Notes: a model not told the origin generated them from the sequence alone. Counted from the stretch's first letter, positions 35,115-43,715 are shown. The stretch: 64,000 bases of DNA from Ornithinimicrobium sp. F0845 (GCF_023015765.1 NZ_JALKAL010000001.1:171478-235477); one strand, 5' to 3'. Made by a program: numbers and translations.

Positions 35115-36503
35115 CTACTGGTTGCGTCCCCGGACGGCCTGGACCGCACGCTGGGCGACGTTGCCGGCGGCCGCGGCGACCTCGTCGGAGGACTGCTGCG
35201 CCGCCTGCCGCACGGCCTGCCGCGGACGCGACGCGGCACCGGCCTGGATCTGCGGGAGCAGCTGGGCCATGAGCAGCGTGGACAGCGCCGAGTTGTCGCC
35301 GGTGCCGGCGTCCGTGTGCACGATGACCGGGCGGGGTGCGTTCTCGGCCAGGTTGGCGCCGACGTCGAGCCGGCGCCGAGCCAGCTCGTAGCCGAGCACG
35401 GCCCGGTTGTCGCGGTACGCCGTCGCCAGCTGCTCCTGGGCCTTGGCCTCACCCTGGGCGGCCACCAGGTTGGTGCGGGCCTTGGTCTCGATCTCGTAGC
35501 GGATCGCCTGGGCCTCGGTCTCGCGCTCCTCGAGCATCTGCGCGACGTCCTTGCGGGCCTTGTTCAGCGAGGCCTTGACCTCGACGATCTTGGCGTCGCG
35601 GATCTTCTTGGACCGCTCGATCTCCATGAGCAGGGTGTCGATCCGCCGCTTGCGCGTCAGCTCCCACTCCTTCTCATAGGCCACCAGCTCCTTGGCCACA
35701 CGCTCGCGGGTGGCCAGGTGCTCGCGGTACTGGTCGGGCAGCTGCACGTCCGGGATGTTGCAGCCCATGATCTGCACGCCGTAGCGGGTCAGCTGACGGT
35801 TGAGCAGGTCCTGCATGTCCTTGACGTCGCTGCCGCGCAGGTCGTAGGCGCGCTCGGTGCGCACCTGCCGGCTGCGCTGCCGGATCGCGTCCTGGACCGA
35901 GTTGGACAGCACGAGGTCGAAGTTGCCGGCCCCGATCGTCTGCACGAACCGGATCGCGTCGACGATGCGGAAGCGCAGGAAGAACTCGATCGACTTCAAC
36001 GGGACGTTCTCGTGCGTCGGGGAGGACAGCACGGGTGCGGCGTAGGGGATCTCCGTGGTGACGTCGACGACGTAGGCGACACGTGCCCACGGGTGCCAAA
36101 GGTAGTGCCGACCCGGTGCCAGCCCCGGACCGCTGATGGCCCCGAACTTGGTCAGCACACCGACGGTGCCCTCCTCGATCTCGACGATCGAGGAGCGCCA
36201 CCACCACAGCGCGGCCAGGATGAAGGCCAGGATCGCGACGATGACCGCCGGGACCCCCCAGTTGCCGCGCATCAGCATGAAGCCGCTGATCAGGGCCCAC
36301 AGGCCGAACCACACCAGGGTCGTCCAGCGCAGGCCACGGTTGTCCCGGGGTATGACGACGGGCACCAGGGCGCCGGAGTCACCTCCGCGCAGCAACCGGG
36401 CGACGTCGCTCCAGCCGGAGACGACCTCCTTGATCGAGCTCATGCCCTGGGCGCGCACGGCGCGTGTCGTCTGCTCCACCATCTGCTCAGCCACGGTCCT
36501 CAC
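35115..36503 (-). CDS. SPFH-domain membrane protein (second of a pair)
   Basis: The 462-residue protein has two membrane helices near residues 60-95 (WTTLVWFGLWALISGFML and VPAVIVAILAFILAALWWW). An SPFH/band-7 domain follows: SSIVEIEEGTVGVLTKFGAISGPGLAPGRHYLWHPW, then IEFFLRFRIVDAIRFVQTIG. A long charged coiled coil (RERVAKELVAYEKEWELTRKRRIDTLLMEIERSKKIRDAKIVEVKAS and on) is flotillin-like. SPFH proteins form ring-shaped membrane scaffolds. It overlaps the first SPFH gene by 17 bp, so the pair probably builds a hetero-oligomer. GTG 36503 is given; GTG 36494, just behind GAGGGTGAGG, is equally likely. Confidence 0.85.
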   Translation of the reverse strand: MRTVAEQMVEQTTRAVRAQGMSSIKEVVSGWSDVARLLRGGDSGALVPVVIPRDNRGLRWTTLVWFGLWALISGFMLMRGNWGVPAVIVAILAFILAALWWWRSSIVEIEEGTVGVLTKFGAISGPGLAPGRHYLWHPWARVAYVVDVTTEIPYAAPVLSSPTHENVPLKSIEFFLRFRIVDAIRFVQTIGAGNFDLVLSNSVQDAIRQRSRQVRTERAYDLRGSDVKDMQDLLNRQLTRYGVQIMGCNIPDVQLPDQYREHLATRERVAKELVAYEKEWELTRKRRIDTLLMEIERSKKIRDAKIVEVKASLNKARKDVAQMLEERETEAQAIRYEIETKARTNLVAAQGEAKAQEQLATAYRDNRAVLGYELARRRLDVGANLAENAPRPVIVHTDAGTGDNSALSTLLMAQLLPQIQAGAASRPRQAVRQAAQQSSDEVAAAAGNVAQRAVQAVRGRNQ

Positions 36504-38577
36504 CCTCGTTCTTCATCTCGTCGTGCTGCGGGCGCTCCGGGTGCCGCGGCGGCTGACCCGGGGGCGGGGGGAACTGGCCGGGCGGAGGTCCCTGGGGGAA
36601 CTGGCCCTGCGGCGGTCCCTGGGGGAACTGGCCCTGCGACGGTCCCTGGGGACGCTCGCCCTGCGGCGGCCCCTGCGGGAACTGGCCCTGCGGAGGTCCC
36701 TGGGGACGCTCGCCCTGCGGAGGTCCCTGGGGGAACTGTCCCTGCGGAGGTCCCTGGGGACGCTCGCCCTGCGGGGACTGGCCGGGGTCGGACACGGGAG
36801 CGGACGGCATACTGCTGGGGCCGGAGACGGGAGCGGACGGCATACTGCTGGGGCCGGAGACGGGAGCGGACGGCATACTGCCGGGGTCGTCGCCGCGCGG
36901 TGATTCGGCCCGCTCGGGTGCGCCACCGGAGGTGCGCACCTCCTCCAGGTCGGCCGTGACGTGCTCGTCGCTGACCGAGCGCCGGATCTGGTCCAGCACC
37001 TGCTCGCCCTCGGGGTCGTCGACCGGTTCGGACGCCGGGATGATCTCAACCTCGGTGGCCTCGGGGGCCTGCAGCAGGACCTCGATCTCGTCCTTGCGGC
37101 CGGCGACGCGCTGGGCGATGTCGGCTTCGCGAGCCCGGATGGCCTCCATGTCCTCGGCGGAGAACAACTTGTCGTCCTGCCCACCGACCAGCTCGCGGGC
37201 GATCTGCAGGTAGTCGACGCCGTCGGCCTCGCCGCCCACGCGCACGATCTGCGGCAGCGAGCCGGCCAGGCTCTCCATCTTGTCCAGCATGTCCTGCTGG
37301 TAGCGGTAGTCCAGGATCTCCGGGGCCAGCGCCGCGCTCAGGGCACGGATGTCCAGGGCCTGGGCCTCGAGCATGGCCGCGTTGGCGTGCGCGGTCGACT
37401 CCGACTCGACGAAGCGCTGACGGGCCATCGCGTTGGCGCGGTTGGTCTCGCGCTCGAGGGCGGTGTCCATCTGCGCCTGGTAGCGGGCGATGTCGGCCTG
37501 GATCGCCGAGAGGTTCTCGCTGAGCGAGGCGAGGTCCTTGTTCAGGTCACCCTCGTTCTGCTCCTTCTTGAGGTTCAGCTCGTACTCGTAGGTGTAGGCC
37601 TCCTTGGCCACGCGGATCATCTCCGGGGCGGCCAGGTCCATGCGGTACTCCTGCGCGGACGGCTCGGCGTGGGTGATGTTGGCCGTGGTCAGCTCGACCG
37701 CCGGGGCGAACTGCGCGTTGAGCTGCTCGAGCAGGCGCGCGGTGCTCTCACCGACCAGGTCGTAGATGCCGGAGGCCTCCTGGTCGTAGATGAGGGACCG
37801 GGTGGTCTCCGAGATCGCGTTGTTGAGCTTGTCCTGGAACCCTTGGACCGCGCCGAGCACGAAGACGAACTCGCGCGCGCTGACGATCCGGAACTGCAGG
37901 AACAGGTCGACCGAGGCCTGGACACCGGACTTGGTGGGCGCCTGGCGGATCGGGGCGTTGAAGGGGTACTCACGCGTGGTGTTGACGATGTAGGACACCC
38001 GCTTCCACGGGTTCCACAGGGTGACCCGGCCGGGGCCGACCTCGGCCTCGACCTTGCCGAACCGGCTGATGAGCGCGGTGCAGCCCTCGGGCACCATCAC
38101 CATGCCCTGGCGCCACCACATGAACGCGGCCAGCAGCACGACCAGGACCCAGTAGTGCACGCCGAAGACGCCCGTGCTCATCCCGTCGAAGGGGAGCAGC
38201 ACGACATAGCCGACGATGCCGACGATGACCATCAGGATCACCGGCATCATGGCGCGGATCTTGCGCCCGCGCGGCATGACCATCGGCGTGATGACGTGCA
38301 CGGGGCCGCTGGGACCCATCTCGAAGTGGCTGCGGCTCAGCTTCTCGGCCGCGTCGTCGAGCGAGACGCTCTCGGAGGCGATGCGGGTGCCGGCCGAGCC
38401 GCCCTCCCCGCGCGCTGCCGGGAAGTCCCGGGCGTTGAGGTCGAAACCTGCACCGCCGGACGCGCCCGCGCCGCCTCCCATGGCCTGCTGGAGCGACTGC
38501 CCCACGACGTCACGGACGTCCGCGCCGCCCGCAACCTGCCGGGCGGCCTCGATGAACTGTTGTGATCTGTTGCTCAC
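36487..38577 (-). CDS. SPFH-domain membrane protein with proline/glutamine-rich repeat tail (first of a pair)
   Basis: The 696-residue protein has a Gly-rich N-terminus, two membrane helices near 100-145 (MMPVILMVIVGIVGYVVLL and VHYWVLVVLLAAFMWW), then an SPFH domain beginning MVMVPEGCTALISRFGKVEAEVGPGRV. A coiled coil runs from about 300 to 420 (ELNLKKEQNEGDLNKDLASL and following). The last 110 or so residues are disordered: three copies of an 11-residue SSMPSAPVSGP unit and a run of PQGPPQGERPQGPPQGQF repeats. Close sequence kinship with the next gene suggests a duplicated scaffold pair. GTG 38577 follows AGGGGAAGA. Membrane microdomain scaffolding or protease control is likely, from knowledge of flotillin/HflKC families. 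Confidence 0.82.
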   Translation of the reverse strand: MSNRSQQFIEAARQVAGGADVRDVVGQSLQQAMGGGAGASGGAGFDLNARDFPAARGEGGSAGTRIASESVSLDDAAEKLSRSHFEMGPSGPVHVITPMVMPRGRKIRAMMPVILMVIVGIVGYVVLLPFDGMSTGVFGVHYWVLVVLLAAFMWWRQGMVMVPEGCTALISRFGKVEAEVGPGRVTLWNPWKRVSYIVNTTREYPFNAPIRQAPTKSGVQASVDLFLQFRIVSAREFVFVLGAVQGFQDKLNNAISETTRSLIYDQEASGIYDLVGESTARLLEQLNAQFAPAVELTTANITHAEPSAQEYRMDLAAPEMIRVAKEAYTYEYELNLKKEQNEGDLNKDLASLSENLSAIQADIARYQAQMDTALERETNRANAMARQRFVESESTAHANAAMLEAQALDIRALSAALAPEILDYRYQQDMLDKMESLAGSLPQIVRVGGEADGVDYLQIARELVGGQDDKLFSAEDMEAIRAREADIAQRVAGRKDEIEVLLQAPEATEVEIIPASEPVDDPEGEQVLDQIRRSVSDEHVTADLEEVRTSGGAPERAESPRGDDPGSMPSAPVSGPSSMPSAPVSGPSSMPSAPVSDPGQSPQGERPQGPPQGQFPQGPPQGERPQGPPQGQFPQGPPQGERPQGPSQGQFPQGPPQGQFPQGPPPGQFPPPPGQPPRHPERPQHDEMKNEGEDRG
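36560..36885. repeat. In-frame tandem repeats encoding the SPFH tail
   Basis: Two arrays lie side by side. One has three 33-bp units at about 36796-36885 (11-residue SSMPSAPVSGP, each containing GGCATACTG). The other is a longer, less regular set of Pro-Gln-Gly units at about 36560-36780. All keep the reading frame, so copy number can vary without loss of the protein. Confidence 0.8.
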
Positions 38578-38874
38578 GCCATCTTCCCCTCTGTACTTCC
38601 GTCGGGCACGACCTCGCCGCGCGGCACCGAGTCTTTCACAGGGGCAGACGTGATCGGGAGGCCAGCGGTTCCGTGGCGGTGTCGGTGTGCCGTGGGCCGG
38701 CTGCCGCTTGCGCGCCCGGCTGTCGCGAGGTCCGAGGCTTCGTGAGTCGACTACGCCGAGTTCCTGTCCCAGCGGGTGATGCCGTGGCAAGGGTGCCCCC
38801 GAGTGCCGGCTGTGGTGCGATTCCAGGGGATCTGTAGTGCCCGGCGAGTGTCATCGGCTGCGCTCAGTGGTTTT

Positions 38875-38916
38875 GGTCGTGCAGTTCTTGTCGCATGCGA
38901 CCAGATCCGCGTGACC
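38875..38916. repeat. 42-nt palindrome family, copy 2
   Basis: It opens GGTCGTGC, carries the perfect centre GTCGCATGCGAC, and closes ATCCGCGTGACC, flanked by TTTT and AAAA. It has the same length and orientation as copies 3 and 4. It lies downstream of the DUF559 gene and upstream of the first SPFH gene; nothing else is seen in 38578-38874. Confidence 0.75.
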
Positions 38917-38958
38917 AAAACTGCCGGTCGCAGGTGATGGGCCCCCGCTGGCGCCACC

Positions 38959-39099
38959 CAGCGGACTCCACCTGGCACGACTCAGCGGACTCCACCCGGA
39001 GCGAGGCGGCGCCGGAGGAAGGCCAGCGTTCCACGACCCAGCGGGCTCCACCCGGCGTCACCCGGCGGGCTCCACCCGGCGCCACCCAGCGTGGCTCTA
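38959..39099. repeat. 24-bp degenerate tandem array beside palindrome copy 2
   Basis: Units resembling CAGCGGGCTCCACCCGGCG start at 38959, 38983, 39039, 39063 and 39087; four of these are exactly 24 bp apart, and a degenerate unit lies at 39024. The array runs into the stop codon of the DUF559 gene at 39097. Confidence 0.65.
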
Positions 39100-40068
39100 C
39101 CCCGGGCTACCGACCCGGCGGGCGCCGGCCTCCTCGAGGCCGCGTGCGACCTGGTCGAGGAACTTCTCGGGCTGCGTCCGCAGACCGAGCACCGGGATGC
39201 GCAGCGTGATGTCCTGGTTCAGCGCGATCTCGTTCTGGCGGAACGCGTCGCTGACCATCGCCATGCCCAGCTGGTGGTGACAGCCATCGACTTCGACGTG
39301 CAGGTCGAGGTCCTCCCAGTAGACGTCGAGGTAGTAGTGACCGTTCGGACCCTCGCGGAGCGTCTGTCGAGACGGAGCGGGCAGTCCACGGTCTCGGCAC
39401 AGCGCCGCAAAGTCGAGCTCGCCCAGGCTGTGGGCGCCGTCGCAGATGTCCCGGATGACGGCCGTCAGGAAAGCTGCCCGAGGTGAACGCTGCACCCGCT
39501 GCCACTCGGCAAGCAGGTCCTGCGGGCGTACAAGGCGTTGCTGCACCGTCATGGCGAGGATCGTCGCGGACTGCCGGTCAGAAGTGGCCTCCTGGGCGGC
39601 GCGAACGGCCGCGACAGCGGGCGCCGTGCGGGGCAGTCCGGCGGTCATGACATCTCCGAGACGGCGCGGGTAGCCTGGTCGAACGCCGGGTAGCGGATGC
39701 GCCGTGCACCCGCTCGGCAGTGAGACCCTGATCTGGTCGTGGCTCAGGGTCCAGTTCTTCAGGCCCGCCTCGATCAGTGCGGCCTCCCCGTCCAGGACCG
39801 CCCCGGACCCGGACTCCCATACCGCCCACCACCTCCGTGCTCTGCCCTCCGTCCTGCTCACGGTGACGCCGATCGTGTGGCGGCCGAGGCGTGTCCACCG
39901 ACCGGCCTCCACCTCAGCCCGGATATCGGCGTCAGTCAGCCCGGCAGCACGAAGGTCCTTGCGCCGCGCCACGCCGTCATGCTGGTCAGCCACCGTCCGG
40001 GCGAGTCTCTGGCGACGGGCGATGACCTCCCGACGTGTCGTGGAGAACCGTGACCGCTTCCTCTTCAT
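39097..40068 (-). CDS. DUF559-type PD-(D/E)XK nuclease with AbiEi-like N-terminal domain
   Basis: The protein has 323 residues. The N-terminus after a basic start (MKRKRSRFSTTRREV) resembles the AbiEi_4 winged-helix region, with GVARRKDLRAAGLTDADIRAEVEAGRWTRLGRHTIGV. The C-terminus is a Vsr/DUF559-like endonuclease fold: YYLDVYWEDLDLHVEVDGCHHQLG supplies the D...E-x-D metal-binding residues, and NEIALNQDITLRIPVLGLRTQPEKFLDQV completes it. Such proteins are common and uncharacterised in actinobacteria; no AbiEii toxin is adjacent, so an antitoxin label would be unsafe. ATG 40068 is chosen at the first residue of the conserved basic start. The gene is bracketed by palindrome copies 2 and 3. Confidence 0.82.
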   Translation of the reverse strand: MKRKRSRFSTTRREVIARRQRLARTVADQHDGVARRKDLRAAGLTDADIRAEVEAGRWTRLGRHTIGVTVSRTEGRARRWWAVWESGSGAVLDGEAALIEAGLKNWTLSHDQIRVSLPSGCTAHPLPGVRPGYPRRLGDVMTAGLPRTAPAVAAVRAAQEATSDRQSATILAMTVQQRLVRPQDLLAEWQRVQRSPRAAFLTAVIRDICDGAHSLGELDFAALCRDRGLPAPSRQTLREGPNGHYYLDVYWEDLDLHVEVDGCHHQLGMAMVSDAFRQNEIALNQDITLRIPVLGLRTQPEKFLDQVARGLEEAGARRVGSPG

Positions 40069-40137
40069 CGGATCAGGATGCCGGGTTCGGGCCGTGCCCG
40101 GGCCGGCCTGTGGATAACGGTTGTGCACTGCAGAATT

Positions 40138-40179
40138 GGTCGCGTGGTTTCAGTCGCATGCGACAAGATCCGCGCGACC
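40138..40179. repeat. 42-nt palindrome family, copy 3
   Basis: It opens GGTCGCGTGGTT, has the central GTCGCATGCGAC and closes ATCCGCGCGACC, followed by AAAACCGCCGGTCG, which nearly matches the flank of copy 2. It sits just upstream of the DUF559 start at 40068, in the divergent gap before the pirin gene. Confidence 0.75.
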
Positions 40180-40194
40180 AAAACCGCCGGTCGT

Positions 40195-40400
40195 TGGGGG
40201 TGGGTGGCCGTGGAGGCGTCGCAGGGGGGCGTCGCGGGGGGCGAGTCGCAGGGGAGTGCGCTGTAGGGGGAGTGCGCTGCAGAAGGAGTGCGCTGTCGGG
40301 GGCGTCGCTGGGGGTGAGTCGCCGTGGGGGGCGTCGCTGGGGGTGAGTCGCCGTGGGGGCGTCGCAGGGGGAGTGCGCTGTAGGGAGCGGCTGCCGCAAG
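40195..40400. repeat. G-rich degenerate tandem array beside palindrome copy 3
   Basis: GGCGTCGCTGGGGGTGAGTC units recur; one 29-bp unit is exactly duplicated (about 40301 and 40330), and AGTGCGCTG recurs around it. No coding potential is convincing. The pirin promoter lies at its right edge. Confidence 0.65.
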
Positions 40401-40426
40401 GGGAGCCGGGAGTGCGCCCGAGTCGC

Positions 40427-40432
40427 TAGTCT
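40427..40432 (+). promoter_or_regulatory. Leaderless promoter -10 box for the pirin-pabAB operon
   Basis: TAGTCT predicts a start at 40439, one base before ATG 40440. Confidence 0.45.
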
Positions 40433-40439
40433 CAGGAGC

Positions 40440-41441
40440 ATGAGCAACCTGGAGGTCGCACCGCCCGAGGTTCTCTGTGGCGGTGAGGCCGATGTCGAGT
40501 CCACGTCCGCGGTGGAGGTGATCCCGCCGCGCGAGGTGCCGCTCGGCGGGCCGCGCGCGATGCTCGTCAGGCGCACCCTGCCCACGCGCGGGCGCACGAC
40601 GATCGGTGCGTGGTGCTTCGCCGACCACTACGGCCCGGACGCCGTGGACCAGACCGGAGGCATGGTCGTCGCGCCGCACCCGCACACCGGCCTGCAGACC
40701 GTCTCGTGGCTGTTCACCGGCGAGATCGAGCACCGCGACAGCACTGGCGTCCGCGCCATGGTCCGCCCCGGGGAGCTGAACATCATGACCGCGGGCACCG
40801 GGATCTCCCACTCCGAGGTCTCCACCGACAGCACCCGGGTCCTGCACGGGGTCCAGCTGTGGACCGTCCTGCCCGAGGAGTCGCGCTTCGAGGAGCCGGG
40901 CTTCGAGCACTACGTCCCCGAGCCCGTCGACCTCGCCAGCGGGGGCAGGCTCTCGGTCTTCCTCGGCTCGCTCGAGGTGACCGACGACGACGTGAGCGGG
41001 CCGATCAGCTCCAGCGCCACGACATACTCCCCGCTGCTCGGTGCCGAGCTGACCCTGCAACCCGGGGCGGTCGTGACCCTGAGACTGGACCCGACCTTCG
41101 AGCACGGGGTCCTGGTCGACGGCGGGCCGGTCTGCGTCGGGCCGGAGCAGATCGCGATGCACGACCTGGCCTACGTCGCGCCGGGGCAGGAGACCGTCGA
41201 CATCCACGCGGGCGAGCACGGCGGCCGGGTGATCATCCTGGGCGGCACACCGTTCGAGGAGCAGATCGTCATGTGGTGGAACTTCATCGGCCGCGATCAC
41301 GACGAGGTCGTCGCCTACCGCGAGGAGTGGCAGACCCGCGTCGAGCAGGGCGCGCAGACCCGCTACGGCCTCTTCGACTACGACGGGGACCCCCTGCCCG
41401 CGCCGCCGTTGCCCGGGGTGCGCCTGCGCCCGAGGGGCTGA
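40440..41441 (+). CDS. Pirin family protein
   Basis: The 333-residue bicupin matches pirin: CFADHYGPD, VVAPHPHTGLQTVSWLFTGEIEHRDS and NIMTAGTGISHSEVS give the first cupin with its metal-binding His/His/His/Glu set. HGVQLWTVLPEESRFEEPGFEHY links to the second cupin, which ends with GGTPFEEQIVMWWNFIGRDHDEV. Bacterial pirins act as metal-dependent quercetin dioxygenases or as modulators of enzymes. Only 3 nt separate it from the aminodeoxychorismate synthase gene, so they are co-transcribed, an uncommon pairing. The start has a leaderless -10 box. Confidence 0.9.
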   Translation: MSNLEVAPPEVLCGGEADVESTSAVEVIPPREVPLGGPRAMLVRRTLPTRGRTTIGAWCFADHYGPDAVDQTGGMVVAPHPHTGLQTVSWLFTGEIEHRDSTGVRAMVRPGELNIMTAGTGISHSEVSTDSTRVLHGVQLWTVLPEESRFEEPGFEHYVPEPVDLASGGRLSVFLGSLEVTDDDVSGPISSSATTYSPLLGAELTLQPGAVVTLRLDPTFEHGVLVDGGPVCVGPEQIAMHDLAYVAPGQETVDIHAGEHGGRVIILGGTPFEEQIVMWWNFIGRDHDEVVAYREEWQTRVEQGAQTRYGLFDYDGDPLPAPPLPGVRLRPRG

Positions 41442-41444
41442 GGT

Positions 41445-43703
41445 TTGCCGCGTGTGCTGCTGATCGACAACGTCGACAGCTTCACCTACAACATCGCCGA
41501 CCTGCTGCACCGGGTGCTCGGGGAGGCGCCGACGATCTGGCACCACGACCACACCGCGGACGACCTCAGGGGCTTCGACGCGATCGTCGTGGGGCCCGGC
41601 CCGGGACGTCCCCAGCACGCGGCCGACATGGGGCTGAGCACCCTCGCCCTGCGCCAGCGGGACGTGCCGGTGCTCGGGATCTGCCTCGGGCACCAGGGGA
41701 TGGCGCACCTGGCCGGTGACGCAGTCGTCGAGCTCCTCCGTCCGGTCCACGGGCAGGTCAGCAAGGTCGTGCACGACGGGACGGGGCTCTTCGCGGGGGT
41801 GCCGTCGCCGTTCTCGGTGGTGCGCTACCACTCCCTGGGGGTCCGGCCGGAGCCGTCGTCACCGCTGGTGGTGACCGCGCGCGCCGCCGATGATGGGGTG
41901 GTGATGGGGCTCGCGGACCCGGCCGCCCGGCGCTGGGGCGTGCAGTTCCACCCCGAGTCGGTGCTGTCCGAACACGGCGAGGCGATCGTCACCAACTTCC
42001 TCAGTATGTCGGGGCTCGAGTTGGCCGGTTCCGCCGAGCCGAGCGCGGGTCGGGACGGAGTGGTCGCCGTCGGCGACGTGCACCGTCCGCTGCCGACGGG
42101 GCGGGCGGGTGCGCGGGCGGTGCAGGCCACGTCCGTGCTGCTCAGCCCGGACCGGGTGGAGTCCCCGGGCGCGTCCCCCGACACCTGGGCCCTCCACCAG
42201 GCGCTGTACGCCGACAGCCCCACCTCCTTCTGGCTCGACGCCTCCTCCTCGGCGCGCTGGTCGGTGATGGGTGACGCGAGCGGGCCGCTGTCCTATGTGC
42301 TCACGCACCGGGTGGGGTCCGGTCCCGAGCGGTCCCCACTCACTGAGCTGTCCACCGGCGAGCGGCTCGAGGGGCCGCTGCTGCCGAACCTCGCCGCGCT
42401 ACGCGGTCGGCTGGAGGTGCACCGTGGGGACGACCTCCCGGGACCGTTCCGGCCGGGGTTCGTGGGCTATCTCGGCTATGAGCTGAAGGCCGAGCTCGGT
42501 GGCAGCGCCGCGCACCGCTCCGCGTTCCCGGACGCCCGGCTGGTGCTCGCCGACCGGGCGGTCGTGGTCGACCACCAGGACGGCACGGTCCACGCGGTCT
42601 ATCTGTGGGACGAGGCGACGCGCGCGGAGCAGCAGACCTGGATCGAGCGCGTGCGGCAGGTCCTGACCGTTCGTGAGGACTGGGCAGGTGCACGGGTTCT
42701 ACCCACGGATCCCCCCGGCACCGGGGTAGAACCCGGGCACGTGCCCGGGGCGGGTCAGGGCGGGGATAGTCAGGGCGGGGATGGTCAGGGCGGGGCGGGT
42801 CAGGGCGGGGAGGGTCCGGACGGTGAGGCAGGGGGAGAGCCGGCCTTCCGGCATACTCGCGCGGCCTATCTGGACCTCATCGACCACTGTCAGGCGCAGA
42901 TCCGGGCGGGGGAGTCCTACGAGATCTGCCTGACCAACGCCGCGACGTGGCCGGGGCGGGTCGAGGAGACCGCGCTGGCCCGGGCCATGCGGGAGGCCAG
43001 CCCCGTGCCGTTCGCCGCCTGGCTGCGCGGACAGGGCCCGAGCGTGCTCAGCGCCTCGCCGGAGCGGTTCGTGTCGGTCTCCGCCGACGGGGTGGTGGAG
43101 GCGCGGCCGATCAAGGGGACCCGACCGCGCGGGGCCGACCCCTCCGCCGACGCCGCGCTCGCCGAGGAGCTGCGCACCAGCGTCAAGGACCGGGCGGAGA
43201 ACCTGATGATCGTCGACCTGCTGCGCAACGACCTGCACCGCGTCTGCCGCTCCGGGTCGGTGCACGTGCCCGGGATCTTCGAGGTCGAGAGCTATGCCAC
43301 CGTCCACCAGCTGGTCTCGACCGTGCGGGGTCAGCTCGCCGCGGGCATGGACTGCCTCGATGTGATCGGCACCTGCTTCCCCGGCGGCTCGATGACCGGT
43401 GCGCCGAAGGTCCGGACCATGGAGATCCTGGACCGACTCGAGGGCGGGCCGCGTGGGGTGTACTCCGGCGCCCTGGGGTGGATCGGGCTGGACGGCGCGA
43501 TGGATCTCTCCATCGTCATCCGCACCGTCACGGTGATGGACGGTGTGGCCGAGTTCGGCGTGGGCGGCGCCATCACCGCACTGTCCGACCCTGCCGAGGA
43601 GTATGACGAGACGCAGGTCAAGGCGCGGGCCCTCACCTCCGCGCTGCGAGCGTCGACCGTCGGGGTGAGCGGCGGCCCCATGGAACCGCGCGCCGACGGG
43701 TAG
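41445..43703 (+). CDS. pabAB: Fused aminodeoxychorismate synthase (PabA-PabB)
   Basis: The 752-residue enzyme makes 4-amino-4-deoxychorismate from chorismate and glutamine for folate synthesis. The N-terminal glutamine amidotransferase (1-190) has DNVDSFTYN, GPGPGRP, the nucleophile Cys in LGICLGHQG near 79, and the His-Glu pair in VQFHPESV near 168. The synthase half has PIKGTRPRG near 556 with the active-site Lys, then LMIVDLLRNDL, CFPGGSMTGAPK and YSGALGW. Between them at about 420-465 lies a Gly/Asp-rich linker encoded by repeats. TTG 41445 is taken as start after GAGGGGCTGAGG; GTG 41454 is possible. Anthranilate synthase is excluded by the PIKGT Lys, but isochorismate-type relatives cannot be ruled out entirely. 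Confidence 0.9.
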   Translation: MPRVLLIDNVDSFTYNIADLLHRVLGEAPTIWHHDHTADDLRGFDAIVVGPGPGRPQHAADMGLSTLALRQRDVPVLGICLGHQGMAHLAGDAVVELLRPVHGQVSKVVHDGTGLFAGVPSPFSVVRYHSLGVRPEPSSPLVVTARAADDGVVMGLADPAARRWGVQFHPESVLSEHGEAIVTNFLSMSGLELAGSAEPSAGRDGVVAVGDVHRPLPTGRAGARAVQATSVLLSPDRVESPGASPDTWALHQALYADSPTSFWLDASSSARWSVMGDASGPLSYVLTHRVGSGPERSPLTELSTGERLEGPLLPNLAALRGRLEVHRGDDLPGPFRPGFVGYLGYELKAELGGSAAHRSAFPDARLVLADRAVVVDHQDGTVHAVYLWDEATRAEQQTWIERVRQVLTVREDWAGARVLPTDPPGTGVEPGHVPGAGQGGDSQGGDGQGGAGQGGEGPDGEAGGEPAFRHTRAAYLDLIDHCQAQIRAGESYEICLTNAATWPGRVEETALARAMREASPVPFAAWLRGQGPSVLSASPERFVSVSADGVVEARPIKGTRPRGADPSADAALAEELRTSVKDRAENLMIVDLLRNDLHRVCRSGSVHVPGIFEVESYATVHQLVSTVRGQLAAGMDCLDVIGTCFPGGSMTGAPKVRTMEILDRLEGGPRGVYSGALGWIGLDGAMDLSIVIRTVTVMDGVAEFGVGGAITALSDPAEEYDETQVKARALTSALRASTVGVSGGPMEPRADG
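42747..42840. repeat. GGTCAGGGCGGGG repeats in the pabAB linker
   Basis: Five imperfect 13-15 bp units, GGTCAGGGCGGGG-like, encode a Gly/Gln/Asp-rich spacer between the two catalytic halves. The phase is preserved. A hydrophilic linker of varying length is the probable effect. Confidence 0.7.
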
Positions 43704-43706
43704 CGT
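43701..43706 (+). promoter_or_regulatory. Possible -10 box for the lipoprotein gene at 43716
   Basis: TAGCGT predicts a start near 43713, 3 nt before ATG 43716. It overlaps the pabAB stop codon, so read-through transcription is equally possible. Confidence 0.35.
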
Positions 43707-43715
43707 CCCTGTGCC

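Noticed and set aside
36560-36885. Repeat region as a possible non-coding satellite
   Set aside because: All units are multiples of three and in frame with the SPFH protein, so it is a protein-coding repeat.
39097-40068. AbiE type IV toxin-antitoxin system
   Set aside because: Only the AbiEi-like N-terminal domain is present and there is no adjacent nucleotidyltransferase (AbiEii) gene.
41445-43703. Aminodeoxychorismate synthase as part of a chloramphenicol-type cluster
   Set aside because: Neighbours are a pirin and a lipoprotein, with no PapB/PapC-like genes, so folate metabolism is the simpler reading.
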